14,758 bases of DNA from Anaerorhabdus sp036641015 (lineage in GTDB: Bacteria > Bacillota_I > Bacilli_A > Erysipelotrichales > Erysipelotrichaceae): contig NZ_JAVWFO010000044.1 in NCBI RefSeq assembly GCF_036641015.1, forward strand, positions 1-14,758. The letters are read 5' to 3'. Positions 1-7,743 of this stretch are shown piece after piece. Positions within the stretch are counted from its first letter, which is position 1; every line of letters begins with the position of its first letter. The notes under the pieces were generated by a model. It had not been told where the DNA came from. It searched no databases and was given only the letters and a program-made list of their open reading frames with translations. The position numbers were made by a program, and so were the translations under genes.

Positions 1-56
1 GTAAAGAATACATTGTAAAAGATGGAGATATATTACACTTTAGATTTAATGTATAG
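1..56 (+). CDS. ychF: 3' end of ribosome-binding ATPase YchF (partial)
   Basis: Only the last 17 codons are present, read from base 3 to a TAG at 54-56; bases 1-2 belong to a preceding codon. The peptide KEYIVKDGDILHFRFNV matches the very conserved C-terminus (TGS domain end, 'DGDI-HFRFNV') of YchF/OLA1, a GTPase-fold ATPase that binds ribosomes. The gene enters from the left of the window, so its body cannot be judged. A GNRA-loop terminator begins at its stop codon, so it closes a transcription unit. The identification rests on the tail motif alone, but that tail is distinctive. Confidence 0.85.
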   Translation, partial: KEYIVKDGDILHFRFNV

Positions 57-79
57 GAGATGGGAAACCATCTCTTTTT
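57..79 (+). terminator. Rho-independent terminator of ychF
   Basis: A perfect 7-bp stem, GAGATGG (57-63) with CCATCTC (68-74), closes a GAAA tetraloop (64-67) and is followed by five T residues (75-79). It begins directly after the ychF stop codon. Confidence 0.9.
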
Positions 80-89
80 ATACGTCTAA

Positions 90-255
90 ATTAGGGGTAT
101 AATTTATTTAGCAATAATTGAGGAATCAGAAAAAGGTTATGGCATTTATTTTTCGAATTTGCCAGGGTGCGTGAGCTGAAGGAATAAATTTTTCTAGAGT
201 GTTGGAAGTTGCAATACTCGAATCACTAAACATTAAAAAAGAAATCACAAATTAA
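90..255 (+). pseudogene. Decayed hicB-type antitoxin gene, internal deletion and frameshift
   Basis: Two stretches of a HicB-like protein lie side by side in different frames. The first (about 99-176) reads IIYLAIIEESEKGYGIYF then SNLPGCVS, the start of the HicB RNase-H-like fold with its hallmark 'GYGIYF..LPGC', and then hits TGA at 177-179. The second (175-255) reads AEGINFSRVLEVAILESLN, followed by IKKEITN and a TAA stop, resembling the C-terminal DNA-binding tail of HicB antitoxins ('GINFSQVLQEAL...'). Intact HicB proteins have roughly 60-90 further residues between these parts, so the middle has been lost and the join is out of frame. No ATG opens the first part; an ATA at 99-101 sits where the start would be. 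No hicA toxin gene is visible nearby. The 3' end overlaps the next hairpin. Confidence 0.72.
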
Positions 256-274
256 TAAAGTGATTTCTTTTTTT
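235..274. terminator. Bidirectional terminator between hicB remnant and helicase operon
   Basis: The stem GAAATCAC (241-248) pairs with GTGATTTC (260-267) and is extended by the A run at 235-240 and the T run at 268-274. It has T tracts in both directions, so it can end leftward transcription of the helicase operon (stop at 278) and served the plus-strand remnant. Confidence 0.85.
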
Positions 275-277
275 AGA

Positions 278-3133
278 CTAAATCAAACTGTCATCAGTAA
301 TATAATTATAAATATCTTCTCTGACAGGTGTATCTAATTGATAAGTTATTCGCACTGCTTTTTTGTTAGTGTTTTTCATAATAAATTCTTCAGGATTTTC
401 CAATGGAGTCATAACACCAAGGTAATAGAATTCTTTTGATGTTTCATCATCCTTATTTTTTCTAACAAACAAATGAATGCTTACGTTGTTATTTTTGGCT
501 GCATATATTTCTTTTACGTCTTTAGAATCGATTGTACGCCCAGCCTTCGTGATTGCTTTAATATGATAAGGATTAATAAATTCATCTTCGTAATTTATAG
601 AATCGTGAACTCCACTTTTATCGTAATTTATGAAAATAGGAAATGTTTTAGATTTACGATCATACATATATCCACTTATATTTTGAGCGACAACATTGTT
701 AGTCCAATTGAGTAATTGACATACATCGGCATAGGTATACTTTTGATACAGTACTAAATCATAATCAAGATAACGAATGTTGTAGTTATTTAAAAAACGA
801 TGAATTCCAAACTCTACTGTTTCAGCGAGTAGTAATTTAAACTCTTTATTTTGTAAAGCAGTAGAAAATTGTGGATGAATAATATAATCGGTGTTTCTTT
901 CTTCTAGTAGAGGTAAATCAGCGTATGTGTTTTTTGCTACTCCAGTTTCAAAATTTTGAGTGAATTCGTTTACCAAAGTTGTTTTGCAATTTTCACTTAA
1001 GTTAATTTCGTATTTATTAATAAGATTATTTTTGAGGTTAAATAGTAAATCGTGCTCTTTTTCAAGCAGTATAGATAAAAATTCAAGTTCTTGAATTCTT
1101 TTTCCAGAGGCAAGTTTCTTTGAAACAAATTCCAAATATCTTTCTTCGACTTCATTCAGTCTAATAGTAAAATCACGATCGTATTTTTTTAAAAAGGTGT
1201 AATAAGAACCAGAACTTTTGTTATTAAATATAATTAAAGGGTCTATTGAATTGTATTTGTCAAAATCTAAAAGTGATGGTATACGTCCTAACATAAGTTT
1301 AAGTTGCTTGTAAGATTCGGTTATCAGTTTTAATGTATTGAATTTAGCAGAGTCTATTGATTGATAAATTCTTTTTTTGGTAATCTCATCAAAACTTATT
1401 GTTGATGGCCCTGGAAGCATCAATGATTTTTCACTTATGAATTGTCTAAGTGAATCTTTGTTATAGGTCATATCTCCACTAAGTGCAATTGGAATCATAA
1501 AGTTGTTTTGATAATTACCAATAATATCAATTACAACAACGTATTCTTTAGTATCATCTTTACGCAGACCTCTTCCTAATTGCTGAACGAAAATAATTGC
1601 TGATTGTGTAGGGCGAAGCATAACAACTTGGTTAATTCTAGGAACGTCGATTCCTTCGTTAAATATATCAACGGTAAAAATATAATCAATTGCGCTTGGA
1701 CATTCTTCCATTTCGAGACGATCCATATACTCTCTTCGAGTTGAATCAGAATCTTCTCCAGTAAGAGCTATTGTACGATATCCGCGTTGATTAAATTCAT
1801 TTGATAAAAACTTCGCTTCTTCTTTTCTGCTGACAAAAATTAATCCGTGTACTTTATCACCAGAATATTTGTAAGTATTGATAGCTTTAATTATATGATC
1901 AATCCTATCTTTTGATATCAAATTATTAAACTGAGATTTATCATCTATTGAATTACCATTAACGACTAAATCAGAGATACCAAAATAGTGAAACGGGCAT
2001 AATAGATTATATTCCATTGCTTGTTGCAATCGGATTTCGTAGGCTATATTATGATCAAAAAGTTCATAAATATCAAAATCATCATTTCTTTCAGGGGTTG
2101 CTGACATTCCTAAGAAAAATATTGGCTTAAAGTATTTAAATAAGTTTTGATATAACTGTGCGCCTGCATGGTGTACTTCATCCACAACAATATAATCAAA
2201 ATCATAACACCCAAATTTTTCGAGATGCTCTTGCTTTCCGATTGATTGAATGGTAGCAAATACAAAACGTTCATCTGTTTGTCTATTTGAACCGGTGAAT
2301 AGTCCAAAACTATCACCACCAATTATTTTTTTAAAACTTTTCATTGCCGCCTTAGCTATATTTTCTCTATGAACTACAAACAATGCTCTTGTAGGATTTG
2401 CGGCCTTTACATCGAATGCAGCTAAATATGTTTTTCCAGTACCTGTTGCGGAAATAAGGAGAGCTCTATCTTTTTTATTGAGACGAAGAATATTTAATGA
2501 TTCCAACGCTTGAGATTGCATTATATTAGGTATAATTTTATTTGATACGAATGAATTGTTACTATTTATAATAGGTTTAGAATATACTGTTTTATAAGAA
2601 CTGATCCAATCTTCTGTCAGTGGTATAGAATTATTCCATTGTTCTTGAAATTCGCTGTTTATTTGTTTGATTAGTGAATCATTAATTAAAGAAGTTAAAG
2701 CAATATTCCACTCTTGATTAACGGATAAAGCATTTTGTGTTAAATTAGAGCTTCCTATTAACACTCGAAATTCATCGTTTTTTTCGAAAATGTATCCTTT
2801 TGGATGAAACCCTTCATTCATATTAACTCTGACATCTATATTTTTAAATTCTAATAATTGTTCAAACATTTTTGGTGAATTGAAGTTTAAGTATGTTGAA
2901 GTTATAATGCGTCCTTTTATATTCTTTGACTCAAGGTCTAATAAGGTTTGTCGTAAAGATGATAAACCAGAGTCACTTATGAAAGCTATAGAAAAAGAAA
3001 ATGTATCGCAAATCGATAAGCATTGAGTAATCTCGCGAAGTACTTTTACTTTTTGATTGTAATTATTATATATTAGCTTAGGTACTAAATTTTCTTCGTT
3101 TCCATAAATAGAATCGTGTAAATTGCTAATCAT
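278..3133 (-). CDS. PLD-nuclease / DEAD-box superfamily II helicase / DUF3427 protein
   Basis: A 951-residue fusion likely acting on DNA or RNA in the cytoplasm. Residues ~30-180 form a phospholipase-D-like nuclease domain with H110-P-K112 and the typical 'GSSNLTQNAL' (127-136). Residues ~200-550 are a superfamily II helicase: Walker A SATGTGKT (228-235), DEVH box (318-321), motif III SATPE (344-348) and motif VI QQLGRGLRK in the second RecA lobe. The remaining ~350 residues match the DUF3427 region found at the C-terminus of such proteins. Only one HKD-type motif is present, so activity would need a dimer, as in other single-motif PLD enzymes. The start has an AGGAG 8 bases upstream and overlaps the end of the NUDIX gene by 8 bases, so the two are translationally coupled. 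The family is often seen in accessory regions; a role in defence is inference. Confidence 0.88.
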   Translation of the reverse strand: MISNLHDSIYGNEENLVPKLIYNNYNQKVKVLREITQCLSICDTFSFSIAFISDSGLSSLRQTLLDLESKNIKGRIITSTYLNFNSPKMFEQLLEFKNIDVRVNMNEGFHPKGYIFEKNDEFRVLIGSSNLTQNALSVNQEWNIALTSLINDSLIKQINSEFQEQWNNSIPLTEDWISSYKTVYSKPIINSNNSFVSNKIIPNIMQSQALESLNILRLNKKDRALLISATGTGKTYLAAFDVKAANPTRALFVVHRENIAKAAMKSFKKIIGGDSFGLFTGSNRQTDERFVFATIQSIGKQEHLEKFGCYDFDYIVVDEVHHAGAQLYQNLFKYFKPIFFLGMSATPERNDDFDIYELFDHNIAYEIRLQQAMEYNLLCPFHYFGISDLVVNGNSIDDKSQFNNLISKDRIDHIIKAINTYKYSGDKVHGLIFVSRKEEAKFLSNEFNQRGYRTIALTGEDSDSTRREYMDRLEMEECPSAIDYIFTVDIFNEGIDVPRINQVVMLRPTQSAIIFVQQLGRGLRKDDTKEYVVVIDIIGNYQNNFMIPIALSGDMTYNKDSLRQFISEKSLMLPGPSTISFDEITKKRIYQSIDSAKFNTLKLITESYKQLKLMLGRIPSLLDFDKYNSIDPLIIFNNKSSGSYYTFLKKYDRDFTIRLNEVEERYLEFVSKKLASGKRIQELEFLSILLEKEHDLLFNLKNNLINKYEINLSENCKTTLVNEFTQNFETGVAKNTYADLPLLEERNTDYIIHPQFSTALQNKEFKLLLAETVEFGIHRFLNNYNIRYLDYDLVLYQKYTYADVCQLLNWTNNVVAQNISGYMYDRKSKTFPIFINYDKSGVHDSINYEDEFINPYHIKAITKAGRTIDSKDVKEIYAAKNNNVSIHLFVRKNKDDETSKEFYYLGVMTPLENPEEFIMKNTNKKAVRITYQLDTPVREDIYNYITDDSLI

Positions 3134-3518
3134 GTTTTAATCTCCTATATTCATTAATTACAGTAATATCTGCTGGAACCCACTCGATGTTAATAGCATC
3201 AAAGGAGTTAATCCATTTTGTTTCAGTATGATCGTGCAAAGTTATTTCGTTTGATGTTGTAGAACATAAGTAACAATCCATGTGAAGTAAAAATGAAGGG
3301 TATTGATGATCGACGTGTATAAGTAAATCTAATACATTGATATCCAATGACAACTCTTCTCTAATTTCTCTGATTAAAGCTTGTTGATTTGTTTCGCCAG
3401 ATTCCACTTTACCACCGGGAAATTCCCACATTCCTTTAAATTCACCGTTTGAACGCTTTGCGATAAGAATTTTATTATCTTCTTCTATAATTGCTGCAAC
3501 TACATGTATTTCTTTCAT
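3126..3518 (-). CDS. MutT-like NUDIX (deoxy)nucleoside triphosphate pyrophosphohydrolase
   Basis: 130 residues, the usual length for MutT. The NUDIX box runs from G36 to L58 (GKVESGE, then REIREELSL), with the metal-binding REIREE glutamates intact; the usual late glycine is serine (S57). 'KGMWEFPGGKVE' just before it is typical of 8-oxo-dGTP and related dNTP hydrolases. It is the first gene of a two-gene operon with its own promoter, and its TAG overlaps the start of the helicase. Such enzymes hydrolyse nucleoside triphosphates to the monophosphate and pyrophosphate; the real substrate cannot be read from sequence. The stop-start overlap with a nuclease-helicase suggests a joint function rather than general nucleotide-pool cleaning. 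Confidence 0.88.
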   Translation of the reverse strand: MKEIHVVAAIIEEDNKILIAKRSNGEFKGMWEFPGGKVESGETNQQALIREIREELSLDINVLDLLIHVDHQYPSFLLHMDCYLCSTTSNEITLHDHTETKWINSFDAINIEWVPADITVINEYRRLKHD

Positions 3519-3541
3519 TATGTCACCGCCTCATATTATTT

Positions 3542-3570
3542 ATTATACCAGCTAAAAACATAATTAAGAT
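3542..3570 (-). promoter_or_regulatory. Promoter of the NUDIX-helicase operon
   Basis: On the minus strand a perfect -10 TATAAT (3542-3547) is preceded by TGG, giving an extended -10. The -35 region around 3565-3570 is a poor match. It lies 24 bases upstream of the NUDIX start codon. Confidence 0.6.
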
Positions 3571-3574
3571 ATAG

Positions 3575-3607
3575 AAAAAGGCCGATATCTTATGATATCT
3601 GCCTTTT
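3575..3607. terminator. Terminator of the PTS operon
   Basis: A long hairpin: AAAAGGC (3576-3582) and GATATC (3584-3589) pair with GATATC (3594-3599) and GCCTTTT (3601-3607) around a TTAT loop, with a single C/T mismatch. Read leftward it ends in TTTTT (complement of 3575-3579), about 20 bases past the HAD gene stop. It insulates the NUDIX-helicase operon from the PTS operon. Confidence 0.88.
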
Positions 3608-3627
3608 ATATGACATTAGTTTTGGTT

Positions 3628-4275
3628 TTATAGTGTTGAAATAATTTGTTCAACCTCTTTAAAATTGTATGCTTCGATATTAGCGTTTGAAGTATCTTGG
3701 ACTAGCTTAGATCCTTTAAACCCTATAGTAAATATCTCTGCGTTAATACCAGCATTAATACCGTTATATGAATCTTCAATTACTACAGTATTCTTCTTGT
3801 TAATACCTAGTTTATTTGAAGCTAATAAGAAGATATCGGGTGCTGGTTTGCCATGTGTTACTTGTTCTCCAGTAACAATGACATTAAAATATTTCTTGAT
3901 GTTAAACCGTTCCAACAAATCGACAACGTATCCTTCTTGGGAAGAGGATGCTACAGCTATTTTGATATTTTTTGATGAACAGCTGTCTAAGAATTCAACT
4001 AGACCTTGCATTGGTGAAAGTGGCGAGTTATAAAATCTCTCGTGGAATACTTTACGCTGACCAATAATAATCTCATCTAATGTATAGTCATATAAATTGA
4101 ATTGTTTTTGTAGTGTTGTGGCAATATCAAGTATTGGTTTACCAACAACAAGTTGAACATCTTTAATGGTACAATCAATGCTTAGTGTTTTTAAATAATC
4201 TACTAATGATTCTAAGTATATAACTTCGCTGTCAATGATTACACCATCACAGTCAAAGATTATTGCTTCAATCAT
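3628..4275 (-). CDS. HAD-superfamily phosphatase / beta-phosphoglucomutase-like protein
   Basis: 215 residues, the normal size for the beta-phosphoglucomutase (cap C1) branch of HAD hydrolases. Motif I is FDCDG with nucleophile D8 and acid/base D10; motif II is S110 in VASSS; motif III is K143 in GKPAPD; motif IV is E167-D168. All catalytic positions are present. Members either isomerise sugar phosphates or remove phosphate from small phosphosugars and phosphoalcohols. It is the last gene of the PTS operon, and its ATG overlaps the preceding TGA (ATGA at 4272-4275), so it is translationally coupled to the BtpA/SgcQ gene. I infer that it acts on an intermediate of the imported sugar; which one is unknown. 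Confidence 0.87.
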   Translation of the reverse strand: MIEAIIFDCDGVIIDSEVIYLESLVDYLKTLSIDCTIKDVQLVVGKPILDIATTLQKQFNLYDYTLDEIIIGQRKVFHERFYNSPLSPMQGLVEFLDSCSSKNIKIAVASSSQEGYVVDLLERFNIKKYFNVIVTGEQVTHGKPAPDIFLLASNKLGINKKNTVVIEDSYNGINAGINAEIFTIGFKGSKLVQDTSNANIEAYNFKEVEQIISTL

Positions 4276-5093
4276 AATGAACTACGATATGCTTTTAATT
4301 TGTCCATGAAGTTGCGTACACGTGATTCATCAACAGGATTTTCAAATATACCATCAACTTTAAAATGTGTTGCAATAAATGCCGCATCAGCATATTCAAA
4401 TATTTGTTCAATAGTATTTATGTTTACACCAGTAGTTGCGAATAATACCATATCTGGCATTTCAGCACGACATTGTTTCATTAAATCCATATCGATTGAT
4501 TTACCAGCTTGCTCACCAACAATACCAAATCCATCAGGTAAGTTTGCAAATTTTGCTGAGCGCGCAATTGACATTGCAGGACGACCTGCTACTTCATAAC
4601 TAGATTCTGGTGTAATATAATGAATCATTTTTAGTTTGTTATCTAATCCAAGTACGTGTCTATGACGTAAATGTTGACCAGGTTCTTGGTTAACCAATCC
4701 CATGTTTCCACTAAAACATCCTGCGAAAGTTCCACGCATTAGACATCCACCAATAGCAGCATTTAAAGCGATTGATGCTTCAGTATCGCTAATTACATTA
4801 GCTCCATAAGGTACTTTTAATTCAGAAGATAGTCTTCCGATTAATGTAGCCATAGCTGCAACAACTTCTTTAGATACGTTTTTTTCATATGGGAAACTAA
4901 ATTCATTAGAGAATAATAATGCATCAATTCCTCCATTTTGTAATGCACGAACATCATTTAATGCAGATTGATAAACTTTCTCCATACCACCAACTTCATC
5001 GTATAGTGGATCTGAAGGTAGAGCTAGAAAGTGTACAACACCCACAGCAACTTTTTCTGTACCAAATACATCACTTAACCAAGTTTTTCTCAT
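4272..5093 (-). CDS. BtpA/SgcQ family TIM-barrel protein
   Basis: 273 residues matching the BtpA/SgcQ family along its length: 'VGVVHFLALPSDP' near the N-terminus, 'LQNGGIDALLFSNEFSFPY' (51-69), 'YGANVISD' (96-103) and a late 'FATTGVNINTI' glycine-rich segment. The family is named after a cyanobacterial photosystem I assembly factor and after SgcQ of the E. coli sgc PTS cluster; its reaction is not established as far as I know. Here it sits directly behind IID (8-base gap, with the SD AGGAG overlapping the IID stop region) and is coupled to a HAD phosphatase. That places it in catabolism of the PTS substrate, as with SgcQ. The usual 'ENFGD' of the family is changed to 'SNEFS'. Confidence 0.82.
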   Translation of the reverse strand: MRKTWLSDVFGTEKVAVGVVHFLALPSDPLYDEVGGMEKVYQSALNDVRALQNGGIDALLFSNEFSFPYEKNVSKEVVAAMATLIGRLSSELKVPYGANVISDTEASIALNAAIGGCLMRGTFAGCFSGNMGLVNQEPGQHLRHRHVLGLDNKLKMIHYITPESSYEVAGRPAMSIARSAKFANLPDGFGIVGEQAGKSIDMDLMKQCRAEMPDMVLFATTGVNINTIEQIFEYADAAFIATHFKVDGIFENPVDESRVRNFMDKLKAYRSSL

Positions 5094-5101
5094 ATAATCT
5101 C

Positions 5102-5923
5102 CTATAAAATTCCAAGTAAGCTAAACACAATTGATATAGCGAATAAGCCTGACATAATTTTGAATACGTTTACGTTTTTCTTTAAGAATGTAAATACACC
5201 GATAACAGTAAGTACACTTAATAATCCTGGCATAATAGAATTTAATAAGTCTTGAATTACAACTGTTGATCCGCTTGCTGTTACAGTAAGTGGAGTTAAG
5301 ATATTTACGTTATTTACAATCATTGCACCAGCAATAGTTAAACCTAAGATACTTAAACTATTAGTGATTTTCTTCATGATTGATTGATCAGTAATCTTAC
5401 CTAATACATTTTGTCCTAAACGATAACCTTGAGTAAATGTAATGATACCCATAGTCATTAAATAGATACCGTATATTAATGCATAAGCGATTGGACCAAA
5501 TGGATTACCATTTATAGCCATATCAACCCCGATTGCTAATGCTACTGTTTTAACTAAACCTTGAGTAATCGTATCACCGATACCAGCTAAAGGACCCATT
5601 AAACCAATCTTAATATTATTAATCATTTCGCCATCAACGTTACCGCCATTAGCTTTATCTTCTTCCATTGAACAAACGATACCAGGAATAAATGCACCCC
5701 AGTTATTTTCAGTGTTAAAGAATACCATGTGTCTACGCAATGCTTCAACACGTTCTTCTTTAGTGTCGTATAAACGATTAATAACTGGTACCATTGCATG
5801 ACAGAATCCTAATGACATTAAACGTTCATAAGATAAACAAGATTCAGAAGTGCCTTCCCAAATAAGGAAGCATTTCAATAAATCCATACGTGTTAATTTC
5901 TTTGTTTTTTCTATGGTTGTCAT
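5102..5923 (-). CDS. PTS mannose/fructose/sorbose family IID component
   Basis: 273 residues from the chosen start, reading MTTIEKTKKLTRMDLL. An upstream in-frame ATG exists at 5953, but it lies inside the IIC gene, whereas the start at 5923 has a GGGAGGAG site directly before it and falls 1 base after the IIC stop. The signature GLMGPLAGIGDTITQG is present, as are the N-terminal 'FLIWEGTSESCLSYERL' amphipathic region and several hydrophobic spans, with a membrane segment at the extreme C-terminus. With IIC it forms the membrane channel of a mannose-class phosphotransferase permease. It gives no direct hint of the sugar. Confidence 0.93.
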   Translation of the reverse strand: MTTIEKTKKLTRMDLLKCFLIWEGTSESCLSYERLMSLGFCHAMVPVINRLYDTKEERVEALRRHMVFFNTENNWGAFIPGIVCSMEEDKANGGNVDGEMINNIKIGLMGPLAGIGDTITQGLVKTVALAIGVDMAINGNPFGPIAYALIYGIYLMTMGIITFTQGYRLGQNVLGKITDQSIMKKITNSLSILGLTIAGAMIVNNVNILTPLTVTASGSTVVIQDLLNSIMPGLLSVLTVIGVFTFLKKNVNVFKIMSGLFAISIVFSLLGIL

Positions 5924-5924
5924 A

Positions 5925-6677
5925 TTATTCTCCTCCCTCAGCAAGTTTTTCAATATTTAATGTCCAATATAATACTGCGCAAGCAACACCTAGAATTGTA
6001 CAAGCGATAATATCAAAGTGTAGATATGCTACTGCTAAATAACCGAACATTGCAAATGGAATAAACTTTGGTTTATAAACAGTTTTAAGCATTAATGCAA
6101 TACCTAGTGATGGTAAAACCATACCCACTGTAGATAAAGCTTTGTTTATAAATAATGGTAATGAATTCATAAATCCTTCTAAATAAGTTGCTCCAAAATA
6201 AACTGCTAAGAATGCAGGAATACCATAAACTAATCCACAGAATAAGTTTGGTAATAACCAGTTGTATACCCACAACATATTAGTTTTTCCTGATTCGATA
6301 TATTTGTCAGCCATGTGGACAAACATAACGTTAACAGTCATTGTAGCATTTGATGCTAATAGTCCAATTGTTCCTAATGATACTGCTAATGTAATACCGA
6401 TTTCTGGTGTTTGATTTGAAACGATTGTAACTGCTGTAGCAATAATTCCTGCATAACATTTATCGTATGAAGAAATACCACCAACAGTGATTTGACCCAT
6501 GTAAAGCAATTGAATAGTACCACCAATCAATGCTCCAGTTTTCCAATCCCCTAAAATCAATCCAGTGATAGCTCCACTAAGTAATGGTGCTCCACGAACG
6601 ATCCATACAAGATATTCGCAGAATACTCCCCCATTTAGTGTTGCCCAAATTCCAATAAGAAGCGCCTGAATAAACAT
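5925..6677 (-). CDS. PTS mannose/fructose/sorbose family IIC component
   Basis: 250 residues and highly hydrophobic, the normal size for a mannose-class IIC. The motif 'GLILGDWKTGALIGGTIQLLYMGQ' region (about residues 39-62) is the family signature. It is preceded by AAGGAGG ten bases upstream of the ATG. It is the integral-membrane sugar translocator working with IID. The N-terminal 'ATLNGGVFCEYLVWIVRGAPLLSG' fits the mannose-class IIC fold, which includes AgaC/AgaW-type proteins, but sub-specificity cannot be decided by eye. Confidence 0.92.
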   Translation of the reverse strand: MFIQALLIGIWATLNGGVFCEYLVWIVRGAPLLSGAITGLILGDWKTGALIGGTIQLLYMGQITVGGISSYDKCYAGIIATAVTIVSNQTPEIGITLAVSLGTIGLLASNATMTVNVMFVHMADKYIESGKTNMLWVYNWLLPNLFCGLVYGIPAFLAVYFGATYLEGFMNSLPLFINKALSTVGMVLPSLGIALMLKTVYKPKFIPFAMFGYLAVAYLHFDIIACTILGVACAVLYWTLNIEKLAEGGE

Positions 6678-6693
6678 AAATTTTTTCCTCCTT

Positions 6694-7161
6694 TTATAGA
6701 CTTAACGGCGTTTGTTTTTCGTTTGGTGTAACTTGGAAGTAAACCCTAACTCCCATATCCCTTATTTCTTTTAATGTGTTAACTTCAGCTGCACTTGCTG
6801 ATATGTTTTTAAACAATTTCTTTCTTTCTGGATTAGCACCCATACCACCAACGTTGAAATCCTTGATTTTTAAATTAGCTTCAAAAATTTGTTTTGCAAC
6901 GTATGGGAATTTAACTAAGATTAATGTATTCTTTGATGATTCATCAAATTCCTTAACTAATCTTTCTATGTCTTGTGTGCCTGTGATCTCTAACTCAGTA
7001 TCAGGTGGAGCAACCATTCTCATTACACCTTTGATGAACTCATCTTTAGCGACACCATCATCAACAATCCAAATACGTGTAATTTGAAGATTCTTAGCCC
7101 ATGCAGCAACTATTTGCCCATGAATTAAACGATCATCTAAACGTATCATTTTAATACTCAT
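6694..7161 (-). CDS. PTS mannose/fructose/sorbose family IIB component
   Basis: 155 residues, normal length for a stand-alone mannose-class IIB. The phosphoryl-accepting histidine is H14 in the motif IRLDDRLIHGQ; 'GGMGANPERK' near residue 103 is also family-typical. A cytoplasmic protein, it takes phosphate from IIA and passes it to the sugar during transport. It has a strong AGGAGG site. A 55-base gap separates it from IIA and 16 bases separate it from IIC. Confidence 0.93.
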   Translation of the reverse strand: MSIKMIRLDDRLIHGQIVAAWAKNLQITRIWIVDDGVAKDEFIKGVMRMVAPPDTELEITGTQDIERLVKEFDESSKNTLILVKFPYVAKQIFEANLKIKDFNVGGMGANPERKKLFKNISASAAEVNTLKEIRDMGVRVYFQVTPNEKQTPLSL

Positions 7162-7216
7162 TTTTTTTCCTCCTTTTGTCTTGTTTTTTTGAAAGTCTAT
7201 CCACCTTTTGTTGTTT

Positions 7217-7624
7217 CTATAAATCTACTTTGTCTTTAAAATCAACAATTCCAGCTAGACCTGATTCTAATGCGATTTTTGCTAACTCATCCAATGTGGT
7301 TGTATTCATCATTGACATAACCTGTAAAACCATTCCCAAGTTCATTCCTGTAACCATTTGAGTAGGAACTTGGTCTTGTAGACGACCATAAATTCTTGCG
7401 GTAGTCATAAATGGACTACCTCCAAATAAATCTGTAAGAATTAAGATACCTTCGCTTTTTGCGGATAATATACTGTCTTCTATCTCTTTTTCATACAGGT
7501 CCAAGTCTTTACCATAAGGTAGTGACAATGTTGATACATTTTTAGTTTCACCAAAAATCATTTTTGCTGTGTTCAACATTTCAGATGATAAATCGCCATG
7601 ACTTATCAACAGTAACTTGCACAT
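7217..7624 (-). CDS. PTS mannose/fructose family IIA component
   Basis: 135 residues, first gene of the operon. The phosphorylated histidine is H9 in LLLISHGD, and the supporting aspartate is D65 in LTDLFGGSP. The protein is a free IIA domain, as in AgaF- and LevD-type systems, not fused to IIB. It receives phosphate from HPr. GGAGG lies about 8 bases before the ATG. A similar fold is embedded in the divergent regulator, so this protein and the regulator may both report the phosphorylation state of the PTS. Confidence 0.93.
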   Translation of the reverse strand: MCKLLLISHGDLSSEMLNTAKMIFGETKNVSTLSLPYGKDLDLYEKEIEDSILSAKSEGILILTDLFGGSPFMTTARIYGRLQDQVPTQMVTGMNLGMVLQVMSMMNTTTLDELAKIALESGLAGIVDFKDKVDL

Positions 7625-7656
7625 CTAATGCCTCCATTTCTATATTCTTTTACTAC

Positions 7657-7691
7657 TGGCCAAATTATAGCATCGGCAAAAATGTGTGCAA
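7657..7691 (-). promoter_or_regulatory. Sigma-A type promoter of the PTS operon
   Basis: On the minus strand, -35 TTGCAC (complement of 7686-7691), a 16-base spacer and a perfect -10 TATAAT (complement of 7664-7669) preceded by TGC, giving an extended -10. Transcription should start near 7657, about 33 bases before the IIA start codon. The -35 element lies inside a half-site of the 7682-7716 dyad. No proper -24/-12 element is present. Confidence 0.7.
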
Positions 7692-7716
7692 AATTCAGTT
7701 AGAAAGTAACACACAT
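7682..7716. promoter_or_regulatory. Candidate operator dyad 1 (PTS promoter)
   Basis: Half-site ATGTGTGCAA (7682-7691), a 15-base spacer, then TAACACACAT (7707-7716), the two pointing away from each other. The left half covers the -35 of the PTS promoter. The same geometry recurs at 7796-7830. A further inverted copy, ATGTGTATCA (7720-7729), follows the right half with a 3-base gap, making ACACAT-AGG-ATGTGT a perfect small inverted repeat. Confidence 0.6.
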
Positions 7717-7743
7717 AGGATGTGTATCAAAATTTAAACCATG

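Noticed and set aside
98..103. TATAAT at 98-103 as a promoter
   Set aside because: It lies in the degraded start of the hicB remnant with no intact gene behind it; in AT-rich DNA this is expected by chance.
473..715. Plus-strand open frame of 80 codons inside the helicase gene
   Set aside because: It lies wholly antisense to a well-supported gene, has no ribosome binding site and no recognisable motif.
3665..4033. Plus-strand open frame of 122 codons opposite the HAD gene
   Set aside because: The opposite strand encodes a complete HAD protein with all four motifs; this frame is its antisense shadow.
5924..5953. Longer N-terminus for the IID protein (start at 5953)
   Set aside because: It would overlap the end of IIC, and the GGGAGGAG site clearly serves the start at 5923.
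6776..7087. Plus-strand open frame of 103 codons opposite the IIB gene
   Set aside because: Antisense to a PTS IIB gene with its active-site histidine; no start signals of its own.
7625..7720. Functional sigma-54 promoter for the PTS operon, expected with a LevR-type regulator
   Set aside because: No element has GG-N10-GC; the nearest match lacks the invariant G and has the wrong spacing, whereas a strong extended -10 TATAAT is present.
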